A stretch of DNA of 64,000 bases from Nocardiopsis kunsanensis DSM 44524 (GTDB lineage: Bacteria > Actinomycetota > Actinomycetes > Streptosporangiales > Streptosporangiaceae): NCBI RefSeq assembly GCF_000340965.1, contig NZ_ANAY01000002.1:186001-250000 (forward strand), written 5' to 3'. A program made the translations under genes and the position numbers. Below are positions 8,878-16,644 of this stretch, piece by piece; the first letter of the stretch is position 1; each line of letters begins with the position of its first letter. The notes under the pieces were generated by a model. It worked only from the letters and a program-made list of their open reading frames with translations. It searched no databases and had not been told where the DNA came from.

Positions 8878-9735
8878 CTAACCGAGCTGGTCGAGCTGCC
8901 CCTTCAACCATGTCAGTGACTGTTCGGCACTCAGCGCCGAAGTCCGGACGTGGTCGAGGACGGTCTCGTAAGTCGTGAGCTGCTCCGCATCCTCGATCAG
9001 CAGGCCGTCTCCGTCGGCCCGCTCGACGTACACCGCCGAGGGATCAGAGGCGAAATCCAGGATCACGAAGGAACCGTCCATCCCGGCGTGCGGCCCCACC
9101 TCGTCCGGAAGGACCTGCACCCGCAACGTCGGTCGCTGTACATCGATCAGATGCTGGATCTGGCGAGCAGCCACGGCCCCGGGCAGTTTCCTGAATGCGG
9201 TCTCGTCGACGACGGCCGACAGACGCGGGGCATCCGCGCGGTTCAGCAGGTGCTGACGCATCATGCGTACTTCGACGCGACGGTCGACCTCTTCTTCAGA
9301 GGTGACTCCTCCAGCACGGATCATGGCGCGAGCGTAGTCCTCGGTCTGGAGCAGGCCGGGAACATGTTGCACCTGATACGTGCGAATAAATGATGCTTCG
9401 GTCTCCAGGTCCACGTAAGTGCCGGCACCGAGGATGTCCCGATACCCGTACCACCAGCCGCTGTTGGCCGCTTCGCGGGCGAGCCGCCGGTACACCTCGC
9501 GTTGTTCGGTGTCGGTGACGCCGTACACGTCGAGAAGAACCTGGAGGTCAGCGTCACGCACCCGCAGGATCTTGCGGGTTTCGATGCGAGTGATCTTCGC
9601 TTCGAACCAGGACCTGTCCGGAGCGATCTCCTTCGCACGGGCGGCGGCCTGCTTGGCGGTGAGGCAAGCATCCTCACGTAGCTGTAGGAGCTGTCGCGCC
9701 AGTCGGCGTCTCCTGAGCGTCGGGCTGGGAGCCAC
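8878..9735 (-). CDS. Scr1-type helix-turn-helix regulator (XRE HTH plus DUF5753-like domain)
   Basis: A 285-residue cytoplasmic DNA-binding protein. The N-terminal SPTLRRRRLARQLLQLREDA is followed by a Cro/C1-type helix-turn-helix (about residues 15-70, including WFEAKITRIET). The remaining 200 residues form the effector or dimerisation domain typical of Scr1/WhiJ-like proteins, with YEHLPGLLQT-like QHVPGLLQTEDYARA and the closing YERVLDHVRTSALS-like segment. The GTG at 9735 is chosen because AGGAAGG precedes it and the conserved domain begins there; an ATG at 9801 or GTG at 9813 would add 22-26 poorly conserved residues. It lies 7 bases before the DUF397 gene and diverges from three small ORFs, a common layout for such pairs. 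Confidence 0.85.
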   Translation of the reverse strand: MAPSPTLRRRRLARQLLQLREDACLTAKQAAARAKEIAPDRSWFEAKITRIETRKILRVRDADLQVLLDVYGVTDTEQREVYRRLAREAANSGWWYGYRDILGAGTYVDLETEASFIRTYQVQHVPGLLQTEDYARAMIRAGGVTSEEEVDRRVEVRMMRQHLLNRADAPRLSAVVDETAFRKLPGAVAARQIQHLIDVQRPTLRVQVLPDEVGPHAGMDGSFVILDFASDPSAVYVERADGDGLLIEDAEQLTTYETVLDHVRTSALSAEQSLTWLKGQLDQLG

Positions 9736-9958
9736 CTCGCCACCCTTCCTGGATCGGTACGGACCTGCAGAGCTTACGCTCCGAGTCGCTTTTTCGGACA
9801 TCTCGCGCACCATGCTTCTAATAGAGTCAGATCCGACTCAGATCGATGCCATCTTCCTTGATCGCATCTTGCGTTATTGAACGCATTGGGCGACCATGGG
9901 GTTTCGCCAGTAGCTCGCCGGTCCTCCATCCGGCACCTGACCCAGGAGGTGTGCGCCC

Positions 9959-10159
9959 ATGGCGCCTCGCTACCTGTCCCTGTCCGAGCTAGAACGCGTA
10001 CGCCGACGTGCAGAAGAGAACCTCCGCGAGCGCCGCCCTCACCACAAGCGCCGCCCCCGCCGTGCGAACCGGGTGCGCACCTACGTGTCCGGCCCGGCCG
10101 GAGACCTCGCCCCGCTCGCTTTGGCGGTGCGCCGCTATCTGGCGCAGGGGGCCGCATGA
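9959..10159 (+). CDS. Small basic hypothetical protein (66 aa)
   Basis: It starts at ATG 9959 behind a strong AGGAGG about 10 bases upstream. The product, MAPRYLSLSELERVRRRAEE..., is very basic, with a helical arginine-rich N-terminus and the RRPHHKRRPRRANRVR stretch, so it may bind nucleic acid. Its TGA overlaps the ATG of the next ORF by four bases (ATGA). No family is recognised. It is the first gene of a three-ORF unit divergent from the Scr1-like regulator, which makes that regulator the natural candidate controller. Confidence 0.6.
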   Translation: MAPRYLSLSELERVRRRAEENLRERRPHHKRRPRRANRVRTYVSGPAGDLAPLALAVRRYLAQGAA

Positions 10160-10497
10160 AGTGGCGCGACCTGTCCGAATGCGGCGCCCGCACCCTGGCC
10201 GATGGCGCCACCCGTGTGTGCGTGCGCATCACCCGCCACGAGGGCCTGCACCAGGACCGGACCGGACAAGCCTGGGAGACCGAATGCGAAACCCTGGCCC
10301 GCCTGCGCGCCCGGTGGGGACACCGGTGGCACATCGTCTACACCGGCCGCACCTGGATCGCCACCACCTACCGCCGCCCCGGCCTGCGCCCCCAGGTCGA
10401 GAGCGCCCCCACACCGGGCCGGCTGGAGAAACAGCTCACCCGGGCACCCGCCCCGAGGACACCCCTCATCCCCGACCCCAGGAACAGGGACGGGTGA
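10156..10497 (+). CDS. Small hypothetical protein (113 aa)
   Basis: The ATG at 10156 overlaps the upstream stop (ATGA). The product, MKWRDLSECGARTLADGATR..., has a compact N-terminal half (VCVRITRHEG...WHIVYTGRTWIATTYRR) that could be a small beta-rich fold, then a proline-rich, probably disordered tail. The stop overlaps the next GTG by four bases. The strict overlap chain argues that it is expressed. Function is unknown. Confidence 0.6.
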   Translation: MKWRDLSECGARTLADGATRVCVRITRHEGLHQDRTGQAWETECETLARLRARWGHRWHIVYTGRTWIATTYRRPGLRPQVESAPTPGRLEKQLTRAPAPRTPLIPDPRNRDG

Positions 10498-10715
10498 ACA
10501 CGATGCAGCCCCCGGAGAAAGAGAGCCCGGTCAGGGCGGAGCACTACGACACGACCGACCCCGACAACCGGCCGCTCAACCGCGAAGAACGACGCGCGCT
10601 GCGTGAACAGGACCGCCTCATGGAGAAGCGTCGCCAGGCCCGGAAAGCCCGGGAGGCTCCTCGCTCCGACCAGGCCCGGGAACAGAGAACCGGGCCCGAT
10701 ACGCCGGGCACGTGA
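10494..10715 (+). CDS. Small charged hypothetical protein (73 aa)
   Basis: GTG at 10494 overlaps the previous stop (GTGA) and is preceded by a purine-rich AGGAACAGGGACGG. An in-frame ATG at 10503 is an alternative. The product is hydrophilic (NREERRALREQDRLMEKRRQ) and likely forms one long charged helix. It ends 14 bases before the convergent TetR gene. No family is recognised. Confidence 0.5.
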   Translation: MNTMQPPEKESPVRAEHYDTTDPDNRPLNREERRALREQDRLMEKRRQARKAREAPRSDQAREQRTGPDTPGT

Positions 10716-10729
10716 AGACGCGGGCCGGG

Positions 10730-11317
10730 TCAGAGACCGAGGGCACCGCCCTGGAACCGCGCGAGGGCGCTGTCCAGAAGGTCGGGGAAGTCCGCGGGTT
10801 CGCCCTCGCCCTCCTCGGCCACGGCGAGCAGGACCGACAGCAGCACCCCGATGCACGCGCCCGCCCAGGACCGCACGTCCAGGTCCGTGGCCGGACGGCC
10901 GGTACGTTCGGCTGCGGCCTCGGCGAGCTCCCCGATCCCGGTGGCGTGCCGCTCGATCAGGGACGACCGGAGCTCGCGCACGGTGAACATGAGCCGGCGC
11001 CGTTGGAGGTCCCCGTCCCGGTCGGCACCGCTCATCTCCGCGTAGGCACGGCGCAGCCCCGCCCGCAGGGCGTCGGTGAGGGGCACACTCTCGGGTTCGT
11101 CGAGGAAGTAGCGGCACACCCGGGCGAGCACGTCCTCGGTGAGGACGGCTTCCTCCTTCGTGGGGAAGTACCGGAAGAAGGTGCTCTCCGAGACGTCCGC
11201 GGCCGCTGCGATCTGTTCGGTGGTGGTTGCCTCATATCCCTGCTCCCGGATGAGCTCCAGAGCCTGATGCCGGATCGCGGCTCGGGTGGCCGCTTTCTTC
11301 CGCTCTCGCAAACCCAT
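10730..11317 (-). CDS. TetR/AcrR-family transcriptional regulator
   Basis: A 195-residue regulator. The N-terminal HTH spans residues 8-60. ALELIREQGYEATTTEQIAA is the positioning and first helix, and VSESTFFRYFPTKEEAVL is the recognition helix with the F-x-R-x-F-x-x-K-E signature. The C-terminal all-helical part (70-190) would hold the ligand pocket. The ATG at 11317 starts 7 residues before the conserved domain. Its target cannot be assigned: the nearest divergent space is the 146 bases before the small membrane protein gene. Confidence 0.88.
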   Translation of the reverse strand: MGLRERKKAATRAAIRHQALELIREQGYEATTTEQIAAAADVSESTFFRYFPTKEEAVLTEDVLARVCRYFLDEPESVPLTDALRAGLRRAYAEMSGADRDGDLQRRRLMFTVRELRSSLIERHATGIGELAEAAAERTGRPATDLDVRSWAGACIGVLLSVLLAVAEEGEGEPADFPDLLDSALARFQGGALGL

Positions 11318-11463
11318 GAGCACATCATTGCGCACCGGAGGGCCCCAGGGAATCGGGGGGACGGAACCGATCACGACGGATCTGCGGAGCGCACGGGACG
11401 AGTGCGCCGAGCGAGTGTGCGCCGGCGCTCGGAAGGCGGGCGCCGGAGCCCCGCCCGCGCGGA

Positions 11464-11670
11464 TCACCCGCGGTCGAAGAACCGGAAGATCTGGAGCACG
11501 AGCCCGGAGGCGAGACCGGCCAACAGGACCGAGGAGACGAAGGAGGCGATCCAGAGCGCGAGTCCCTCCAGCTCCACCCAGGACGCCAGGAAGGTCCGCG
11601 TGAAATCGCGGGTGGCGACGAAGGCGACGACGAAGACGAGGAAGGACACGACGGTGGCGGCGTTCCTCAC
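11464..11670 (-). CDS. Small two-helix membrane protein (68 aa)
   Basis: The product MRNAATVVSFLVFVVAFVAT... has two hydrophobic segments (about residues 5-20 and 37-62) joined by a short polar loop. This resembles the many small actinobacterial integral membrane proteins with no assigned function. It lies between two TetR genes on the same strand without overlap. No ortholog is recognised. Coding status rests on composition and open length only. Confidence 0.45.
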   Translation of the reverse strand: MRNAATVVSFLVFVVAFVATRDFTRTFLASWVELEGLALWIASFVSSVLLAGLASGLVLQIFRFFDRG

Positions 11671-11846
11671 CGGAGGCCACCCCGCTTCCCGGGAGCAAGG
11701 TCAGACATGCCGCCCAGCCTATGGCGGGTGGCTCCCTCCCCGTTCACGGGGCAGCCGGCCCCTGTGCGGGAACGGGTTCCAGGAACGGGCCCGTCGCGCC
11801 GCCGTGCGCCCGGCAGCGCCTCCCGAGCCCCCTGTCCCGGCCGCTC

Positions 11847-12455
11847 TCAGAAGGGGCGGACCACGGGAGGGGGCGAGGGCAGCGGGCGGGCCGCCTCCGG
11901 GGAGAGTCCGTCACTGAGCAGGGCGAGGTAGCGCCGCCATCCCTCACTACCGCGTTCCACGGTCACGAGCACGCTGGTGAGCATGATCATGATGCGGGGC
12001 ACGTCCTCGGGTTCGAGGTCCTCGCGAACGGCCCCCTCCTCCTGAGCGCGCCGGACGAGGTCCATGATCTGCCCGAAGAAGGCCTCACGGCTGTCCATGG
12101 CCAGTACACCCAGGTCGCCGGCGGCCGAGAGGGTGTTGTACTCGCTCGCCAGCAGGGACATCGTCGCGTCGAGCACGGCGATCAGGCCGCTGCCCGCGTC
12201 CTCCTCCTGCACAGCCTCCTCGATGACGGGGGCGACCCGCTCGTGGAAGGCCTGGTCCAGCACAGCGCGCACCAGGACGGCCTTGTCGGGGAAACGCCGG
12301 TAGAGCGTGGCCACGCCCACCCCCGCGCGCCGGGCGATCTCGTCCAGGCGGGCGTCGGGACCCTGCTCGGCGAAAACCTCGCGGGCCGCTCCGACGAGCC
12401 TCTCGCTGTTGCGGGCGGCGTCGGAACGCAACCGTCTGGGGGACTCGGTACTCAT
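11847..12455 (-). CDS. TetR-family regulator divergent from the P450 operon
   Basis: A 202-residue TetR protein. The HTH spans residues 14-62 (AAREVFAEQGPDARLDEIAR, then VGVATLYRRFPDKAVLVRAV with the typical L-Y-R-x-F-x-x-K). The C-terminal domain resembles the SCO4008-like or TetR_C subgroup. ATG 12455 is chosen because AGGTGG precedes it by 5 bases; GTG 12464 is less likely. It diverges from the cytochrome P450 gene across 240 bases holding a promoter-like sequence and a palindrome, so repression of the P450-ferredoxin operon is a reasonable inference. Confidence 0.88.
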   Translation of the reverse strand: MSTESPRRLRSDAARNSERLVGAAREVFAEQGPDARLDEIARRAGVGVATLYRRFPDKAVLVRAVLDQAFHERVAPVIEEAVQEEDAGSGLIAVLDATMSLLASEYNTLSAAGDLGVLAMDSREAFFGQIMDLVRRAQEEGAVREDLEPEDVPRIMIMLTSVLVTVERGSEGWRRYLALLSDGLSPEAARPLPSPPPVVRPF

Positions 12456-12495
12456 CCGTGCCACCTTACCGACCGATAGTCAGCTCTCACTTCTG

Positions 12496-12552
12496 TTGAC
12501 CCCCTCCCCGGACAAGCGATAGCGTCCTCTCGGTTCTTCGGTTATACAACCG
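12496..12552 (+). promoter_or_regulatory. Candidate promoter and operator before the P450 gene
   Basis: TTGACC (12496-12501) and TAGCGT (12520-12525) are spaced 18 bases, a plausible sigma-70-type promoter. Just downstream, CGGTTATACAACCG (12539-12552) is a perfect palindrome with a 4-base centre, positioned where a TetR repressor could block transcription. This is assigned by sequence and position only. Confidence 0.5.
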
Positions 12553-12695
12553 TGATCAGGAGTGACCGCACGATCCTGCCCGCACCCGGCCGCGTCCGCC
12601 CGCACCAGGTACGGCGCGGTTCCGGGCCGCACATCCCCCTGCCGCATCCGCGCGGGGCGTGCCCGCACATGCCCCACTGCACGAGAGGGGGCTCG

Positions 12696-13895
12696 ATGAG
12701 CCCGCAGGAACACACACTGCAGTACCCGTTGACCCAGACCGCACCGCTGGAACCGCCCCAGGAGTGGGATGAACTGCGCCGCGGCTGTCCGGTGGCCGAC
12801 GTACACCTGCCCAACGGGGCCCCGGCCAAGCTGCTCACCCGCCACGAGGACGTCAAGGCCACGCTCGCCGACCCCCGTTTCGTACGGGACATCCGCGTGG
12901 GGACCCGCCCGGAGGGCGCAGAGGACGACCCGGGCGACCTGACACGGATGGTCCCGAGCACCGGTGAGGAGCATCTGCGGTGGCGGCGCCTGGTCGGACG
13001 CTGGTTCACCGCCAAACGCATGAAGCAGCTGCGTCCCGGCATGGAGCAGATCGCCGAGGACCTCATCGAGGCCATGGTGGCCTCGGGGCCGCCCGCCGAC
13101 CTCAAGGCGGGGCTGGGCTTCCCGCTCCCGGTCTTCGTCATCTGCGACATGTTGGGGGTACCGGCCCGGGACAGGGAACGCTTCTCGCGCTGGTCCGACA
13201 TCCTGCTCAACCTCACCCGCTACACCGGGCAGGAGATGCGGGAGTCCCAGCAGGAGTTCGTCGCCTACATGTCCGGGCACATCGAGGCCAAGAAGACCGC
13301 CCCCGCCGACGACCTCATCAGCGCGCTCATCGAACAGCGCGAGACCGAGGGCGACGGCCTCGGCGACACCGAGCTCCTGGGCACGGCGATGGGCCTGCTC
13401 GTGGCCGGACACGAGACCACCGCCAACATGATCGGCAAGATGGTCGCGATGCTCCTGGCCGACCGCAGCCGGTGGGAACGCCTGCTCGAGGACCCCTCGA
13501 AGGTGCGTACCGCGGTCGAGGAGTCCCTGCGCGCCGACGCCAACGCCGGGTTCGGACTGAGCCGCGTGCTCTCGGAGGACACCGAGGTCGCCGGCGAACA
13601 CCTTCCCGAGGGGACGCCCGTGGTGTGCAGCATGGCCGCCGCCAACCGCGACGAGCGGGTCTTCACCGATCCCGGGAACATGGATCTGCACCGTGTCCCC
13701 AACCCGCACCTGTCCTTCGGTGCCGGTGCGCACTCCTGCCTGGGGCAGGCGCTGGCCCGCACCGAACTGCAGGTGACCCTCGAGGTGCTGTTGCGCAAGC
13801 TCCCCACTCTGGAACTGGCCGTGCCGCCCGAGGAGCTCGAACCGGTGGAAGGGCTGCTCGTGGGCGGCCTGCGCGAGGTCCCGGTCCGCTGGTGA
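12696..13895 (+). CDS. Cytochrome P450
   Basis: A 399-residue soluble bacterial P450 that would hydroxylate or otherwise oxidise a small substrate using electrons from a ferredoxin. Landmarks: HLRWRRLVGRWFT in helix C, the I-helix AGHETT (237-242) for oxygen activation, the K-helix E-x-x-R (276-279), and the haem loop FGAGAHSCLG (341-350) with Cys348 as axial ligand. All catalytic motifs are intact. The ATG at 12696 follows a GAGAGGGGG ribosome-binding stretch; upstream in-frame codons lack one. A ferredoxin gene follows after 45 bases. It is similar in style to CYP105/107-like actinomycete enzymes. The substrate is unknown. Confidence 0.95.
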   Translation: MSPQEHTLQYPLTQTAPLEPPQEWDELRRGCPVADVHLPNGAPAKLLTRHEDVKATLADPRFVRDIRVGTRPEGAEDDPGDLTRMVPSTGEEHLRWRRLVGRWFTAKRMKQLRPGMEQIAEDLIEAMVASGPPADLKAGLGFPLPVFVICDMLGVPARDRERFSRWSDILLNLTRYTGQEMRESQQEFVAYMSGHIEAKKTAPADDLISALIEQRETEGDGLGDTELLGTAMGLLVAGHETTANMIGKMVAMLLADRSRWERLLEDPSKVRTAVEESLRADANAGFGLSRVLSEDTEVAGEHLPEGTPVVCSMAAANRDERVFTDPGNMDLHRVPNPHLSFGAGAHSCLGQALARTELQVTLEVLLRKLPTLELAVPPEELEPVEGLLVGGLREVPVRW

Positions 13896-13940
13896 CCGCC
13901 GCCGCGCACCACGAACACCCGACCGAGTGAGGAGCAGAGC

Positions 13941-14138
13941 TTGAGGATCACCGTCGACCAGGACCTGTGCTGCGGGGCCGGCCAGTGTGTGCTGATCGCG
14001 CCGGACGTCTTCGACCAGCGCGACGAGGACGGCATCGTCGAACTGTTGGACCCGGCGCCCGGACCGGAACTGAAGGACGACGTGCACGAGGCCGCAGCGG
14101 TGTGCCCGACCGCCGCGATCACCGTCGACGACGGCTGA
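13941..14138 (+). CDS. Short [3Fe-4S]-type ferredoxin
   Basis: A 65-residue electron carrier. RITVDQDLCCGAGQCVLIAP is the standard opening of actinomycete P450-partner ferredoxins, and AAAVCPTAAITV supplies the final Cys-Pro. The cysteine spacing, with Gly-Ala where a fourth cluster cysteine would sit, fits a [3Fe-4S] centre. The start is TTG at 13941 behind GAGGAGCAGAGC. It lies 45 bases after the P450 gene, so it presumably reduces that enzyme. No ferredoxin reductase is nearby. Confidence 0.92.
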   Translation: MRITVDQDLCCGAGQCVLIAPDVFDQRDEDGIVELLDPAPGPELKDDVHEAAAVCPTAAITVDDG

Positions 14139-14199
14139 GGCGGGCACCCTACCCACGGATCGGGCACCCGGCCGCTCCGTCCCAGGTCGGGTGCCCGCC
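14139..14199 (+). terminator. Terminator-like inverted repeat after the ferredoxin gene
   Basis: GGCGGGCACCC at 14139-14149 is the reverse complement of GGGTGCCCGCC at 14189-14199. A nested alternative pairs CGGGCACCCG (14161-14170) with CGGGTGCCCG (14188-14197). The repeat starts at the ferredoxin stop codon and would end the P450 operon. Confidence 0.6.
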
Positions 14200-14200
14200 A

Positions 14201-14657
14201 CGCGCCCTCCACCGACACCATCCGGCTGGGCCCCACCCGGCTCACCGCGCTGACCGACACCGACAGGGCACCGTTCCTGGCCCTGGACGGTAAGACGCTG
14301 CGCGGCTCCACCCTGGAGCAGGACGACCCGGTCCACCTGTTGGTCGCGATGACCGACGACGGGAGTATCGCCGCCCAGGTACGCGTTCCCGCCAAGGACA
14401 GCGAGATCTAGTACGTGACCGAGCTGCCCGCCGGCCTGGACACCGGCGGGACGATCGTCTCCGGCGACGCCCTGCACACCCAACGGCCCACCGCCCACTA
14501 CCTCCTCGAACAGGCCGGGGCGCACTACTTGCTCCAGGTCAAAGGCGACCAGCTGCTGCACACCCGGACCAAAGGACTTCGGTGGGACCAGGTCCCGAGG
14601 TGCTGCGCCAAATCAACAGTGTGCGCGCCACCGACCGGTCCTCCCTCGAAACCTTGA
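14201..14657 (+). pseudogene. Degraded ISAs1-family transposase (central and C-terminal part)
   Basis: Translation gives FLALDGKTLRGSTLEQDDPV, then VAMTDDGSIAAQVRVPAKDS, an in-frame TAG (near 14409), and then TIVSGDALHTQRPTAHYLLE and HYLLQVKGDQLL. These are successive conserved blocks of ISAs1 transposases and correspond to residues about 135-230 of the intact copy at 7189-8292. The N-terminus and C-terminus are missing and no inverted repeats were found. Its first 29 recognisable bases recur exactly at 15961-15989. Confidence 0.8.
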
Positions 14658-14770
14658 GCCAGGTCCTGAACCGCTAACGCATCCGTGTTATGCGTCACAC
14701 GCGTGCGACAGATGCGATGCGCAACACGGGCATCACTCCTGTTCAGGGGGTCGATCACTCGCTTTCCCTT

Positions 14771-14798
14771 TTGCGTCGTTCAGGGGCCCAGGTAAAGA
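14771..14798 (+). promoter_or_regulatory. Possible promoter of the toxin-antitoxin operon
   Basis: TTGCGT (14771-14776) and TAAAGA (14793-14798) with a 16-base spacer lie 50 bases before the antitoxin start. An imperfect inverted repeat just upstream (CCGTGTT near 14685 with AACACGG near 14725) might be an autoregulatory operator. The evidence is positional. Confidence 0.35.
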
Positions 14799-14847
14799 AT
14801 CAAGCCAACCACGCCAGATTGGCGCTTAGCTCGGGCATGATGGAGTC

Positions 14848-15165
14848 ATGAACGCTGAACAGATCGAACACCCCGACCAGGAGCGCGAGCTCTCGGTCAC
14901 CCAGGCCCGCGACCACTTCTCCGAACGCGTCAACCGCGCCCACTACGGCGGCGAGGTCACCTACGTCACCCGCGGCCGTCGCCACCAGCGGGCCGCGGCG
15001 ATCGTCCCGGCCGACCTGGTCGACCACTACGAGGAGCTCCTCGACGAGCGCGACGCCCGCGTGGCCGCTGAGCGTCTGGCCGACATCGAGTCCGGCCGCT
15101 CGGAGACAGTCCCCTTCGACAAGGTCCTGGAGGAGGCCGGACTGTCCGAGGAGCTGGGACGGTGA
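14848..15165 (+). CDS. Phd/YefM-family antitoxin
   Basis: A 105-residue antitoxin. ELSVTQARDHFSERVNRAHY followed by GEVTYVTRGRRHQRAAAIVP is the Phd/YefM DNA-binding fold: beta strand, helix, and a two-strand ribbon ending in A-x-I-V/L-x-P. The C-terminal half (residues 60-105) is acidic and would wrap the toxin. The gene overlaps the toxin by four bases (GTGA), the usual coupled arrangement. Antitoxins of this type repress their own promoter through a palindrome. It is flanked on both sides by decayed ISAs1 sequences, which suggests it arrived with or near mobile DNA. Confidence 0.9.
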   Translation: MNAEQIEHPDQERELSVTQARDHFSERVNRAHYGGEVTYVTRGRRHQRAAAIVPADLVDHYEELLDERDARVAAERLADIESGRSETVPFDKVLEEAGLSEELGR

Positions 15166-15434
15166 CCGACCAGCCCTACGAGGTCTCCTTCGACGACGTC
15201 GCCCGCAAGCAGTTCCTGCGGCTCGACAAGCCCGTGCGAGCCCGGATCGCCCGGAAGGTGCAGGAACTGGCCGCCGACCCGCGCCCGCCCGGGAGCATCC
15301 CGCTCAAGGGCCCCAGCGAGGCCTGGCGGGCACGGGTGGGCGACTACCGCATCGTCTACGCCATCGATGACGGGCGCCTGGTGGTGTTGGTGCTGAGCGT
15401 GGCCCACCGGGGCGAGGTCTACCGGGACCTGTGA
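15162..15434 (+). CDS. RelE/ParE-family toxin
   Basis: A 90-residue toxin starting at GTG inside the antitoxin stop. VSFDDVARKQFLRLDKPVRA (N-terminal helices), the PPGSIPLKGPSEAWRARVGD loop, and YRIVYAIDDGRLVVLVLSVAHR are the RelE/ParE core. RelE-type members cleave mRNA at the ribosome and ParE-type members poison gyrase. The Lys/Arg pattern and the terminal H-R-x-x-V-Y-R favour the RelE side, but not decisively. Length is typical and the frame is intact. A long perfect hairpin begins 17 bases after the stop. Confidence 0.9.
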   Translation: MTDQPYEVSFDDVARKQFLRLDKPVRARIARKVQELAADPRPPGSIPLKGPSEAWRARVGDYRIVYAIDDGRLVVLVLSVAHRGEVYRDL

Positions 15435-15450
15435 CCCCATGCCAGACTTC

Positions 15451-15503
15451 CCGGAGTGATATGTGCAGCACTCGTATTTCGAGTGCTGCACATATCACTC
15501 CGG
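15451..15503. repeat. 24-bp perfect inverted repeat (long hairpin)
   Basis: The arms 15451-15474 and 15480-15503 are perfectly complementary around the 5-base loop TATTT. The arm begins CCGGAGTGATATGTGCAGC. It lies just after the toxin gene and would make a very stable hairpin in RNA of either strand. A terminator role is plausible. The arm is longer and less GC-rich than the other hairpins here and has no T-tract, so a mobile-element relic or recombination site is also possible. Confidence 0.85.
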
Positions 15504-15842
15504 ATCACAGGCCCAGCCACTCATGCGGGACGCACGCGGCAGACTCCTCCGCTCCACCGAGAGGTGTCTGCCCGGCGGTCGGTACGGGTCTGGGGATCTT
15601 CTGCGTGAGCAGTGTGTGCGCACGTGCCGTGCACGGACGGTGATGGCCGGGCCGGGATTCGATCCCACGCTGGACCCGACACTGGACAGCTGGGGCTTGA
15701 CTCACTTTCCGCACACGCGGGTCGTTGTGCCTGGTCACAGACAGATGACGATCGCCGGAAAGCCCTGAAGGCAGCAGAAGACCCCTACACAAGGATGGAC
15801 ATACCTCACGAGCCCCCGCGCCGCCCGCGGGATCCGACACCC

Positions 15843-16005
15843 GCTGAGCTGCATCGTCACCACCGGGCTGTGCGCGGTGTTGACCGGAGCCCGCTCCACC
15901 GACGCCATCGGCCCATGGGCCGATGGCGCTCCCAGCACGCCCTGACCCGCCTGGACCCCGCCCGGCTCACCGCGCTGACCGACACCGACCCGGTCGCAGG
16001 TCCGG
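15843..16005 (+). pseudogene. ISAs1 transposase N-terminal remnant
   Basis: The plus strand reads LSCIVTTGLCAVLTGARSTD, then AIGPWADGAPS, matching the N-terminal block of the intact copy (LGCIILIGLCAVLGGARSLA). After a frame change, HALTRLDPARLTALTDTDP follows. The ORF is shifted and stops abruptly where sequence encoding an ABC ATPase on the other strand begins. It shares an exact 29-base segment (15961-15989) with the fragment at 14236-14264. Confidence 0.65.
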
Positions 16006-16465
16006 GCGATCTGGTCCAACTGGTGGCCGGATACGAAGACGGTCGTCTCCCCGCGAGCCGGCACAGGAGTTCCCACATGTCCCGCATACCGAGCGGGTCC
16101 AGGCCGTTGATGGGTTCGTCCAGCACGAGCAACCGCGGCTTACTGACCAGCGCCACCGCATACCCAAGGAACAGGCGGAGACCCGGCGGGCGGCGAGGTC
16201 GGCCCTACCGACGGTGCCCAATGCCTCGTGTCCCCATTCCTCGGGCACCCCGGAGCCTGGCGTGCACACGGACGTGCTCGACCGCGTTCATCCGGGGCCA
16301 CAACCCCGGGCCGTCGATCAGGGTCCCCGGTTCGCGACGGGAACCCCTCGACAAGGGCCGATCGAACACGGAGATCCGTCCCGAGTCCAACCGCAACAGT
16401 CCCGCGATCGTCTTCATCAGCGTGGTCTTACCCGCACCGAGGAGGCCCCTCGGAAACGGTCCGCG
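16005..16465 (-). pseudogene. Broken ABC-transporter ATP-binding gene
   Basis: The minus strand encodes LLGAGKTTLMKTIAGLLRLDSG (Walker A shortened by loss of the usual PNG), then DRPLSRGSRREPGTLIDGPG. In a different frame it then encodes SKPRLLVLDEPINGLDPLG (Walker B and D-loop). The order and content match ABC-2-type or lantibiotic-immunity-type ATPases (Q-loop region, LDEPxNGLDP). At least one frameshift near 16150-16200 separates the halves. The 5' end is fused to a truncated ECF sigma gene and the 3' end runs into an ISAs1 remnant, so the gene is dead. Confidence 0.75.
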
Positions 16466-16644
16466 GAGGTCCACACGGCGATCCAGGTCTCCTGCAGGAG
16501 CTCCTCGGCCACCCCGGGGTCGGACGTCAGCCGCCGCAGCAGCCGCAGCACGGCCGCGGCATGCCGCTCGTACAGGAACCTCAGCCCCTGTTCGTCCCCG
16601 GAGGCAGTGCGCGCGAGCAGGTCCTCGTCGCTCTCCACGTCCAC
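16461..16644 (-). pseudogene. Truncated ECF sigma factor gene
   Basis: The product begins MDVESDEDLLARTASGDEQG, and RFLYERHAAAVLRLLRRLTS follows (region 2.1-2.2 of ECF sigma factors). GVAEELLQETWIAVWTSADR is the region 2.3-2.4 core. Sequence homology ends after DRFRG, where it joins the ABC ATPase remnant, so region 4 (the -35 binding domain) is absent. The N-terminal part is well preserved, which suggests a fairly recent deletion fusing two neighbouring genes. Confidence 0.75.

Noticed and set aside
12480..14561. A 693-codon minus-strand frame opposite P450 and ferredoxin
   Set aside because: Antisense artefact; the plus strand has complete P450 and ferredoxin motifs.
15451..15503. CRISPR-like repeat
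   Set aside because: There is one inverted repeat only, with no array of direct repeats and spacers and no cas genes in the window.
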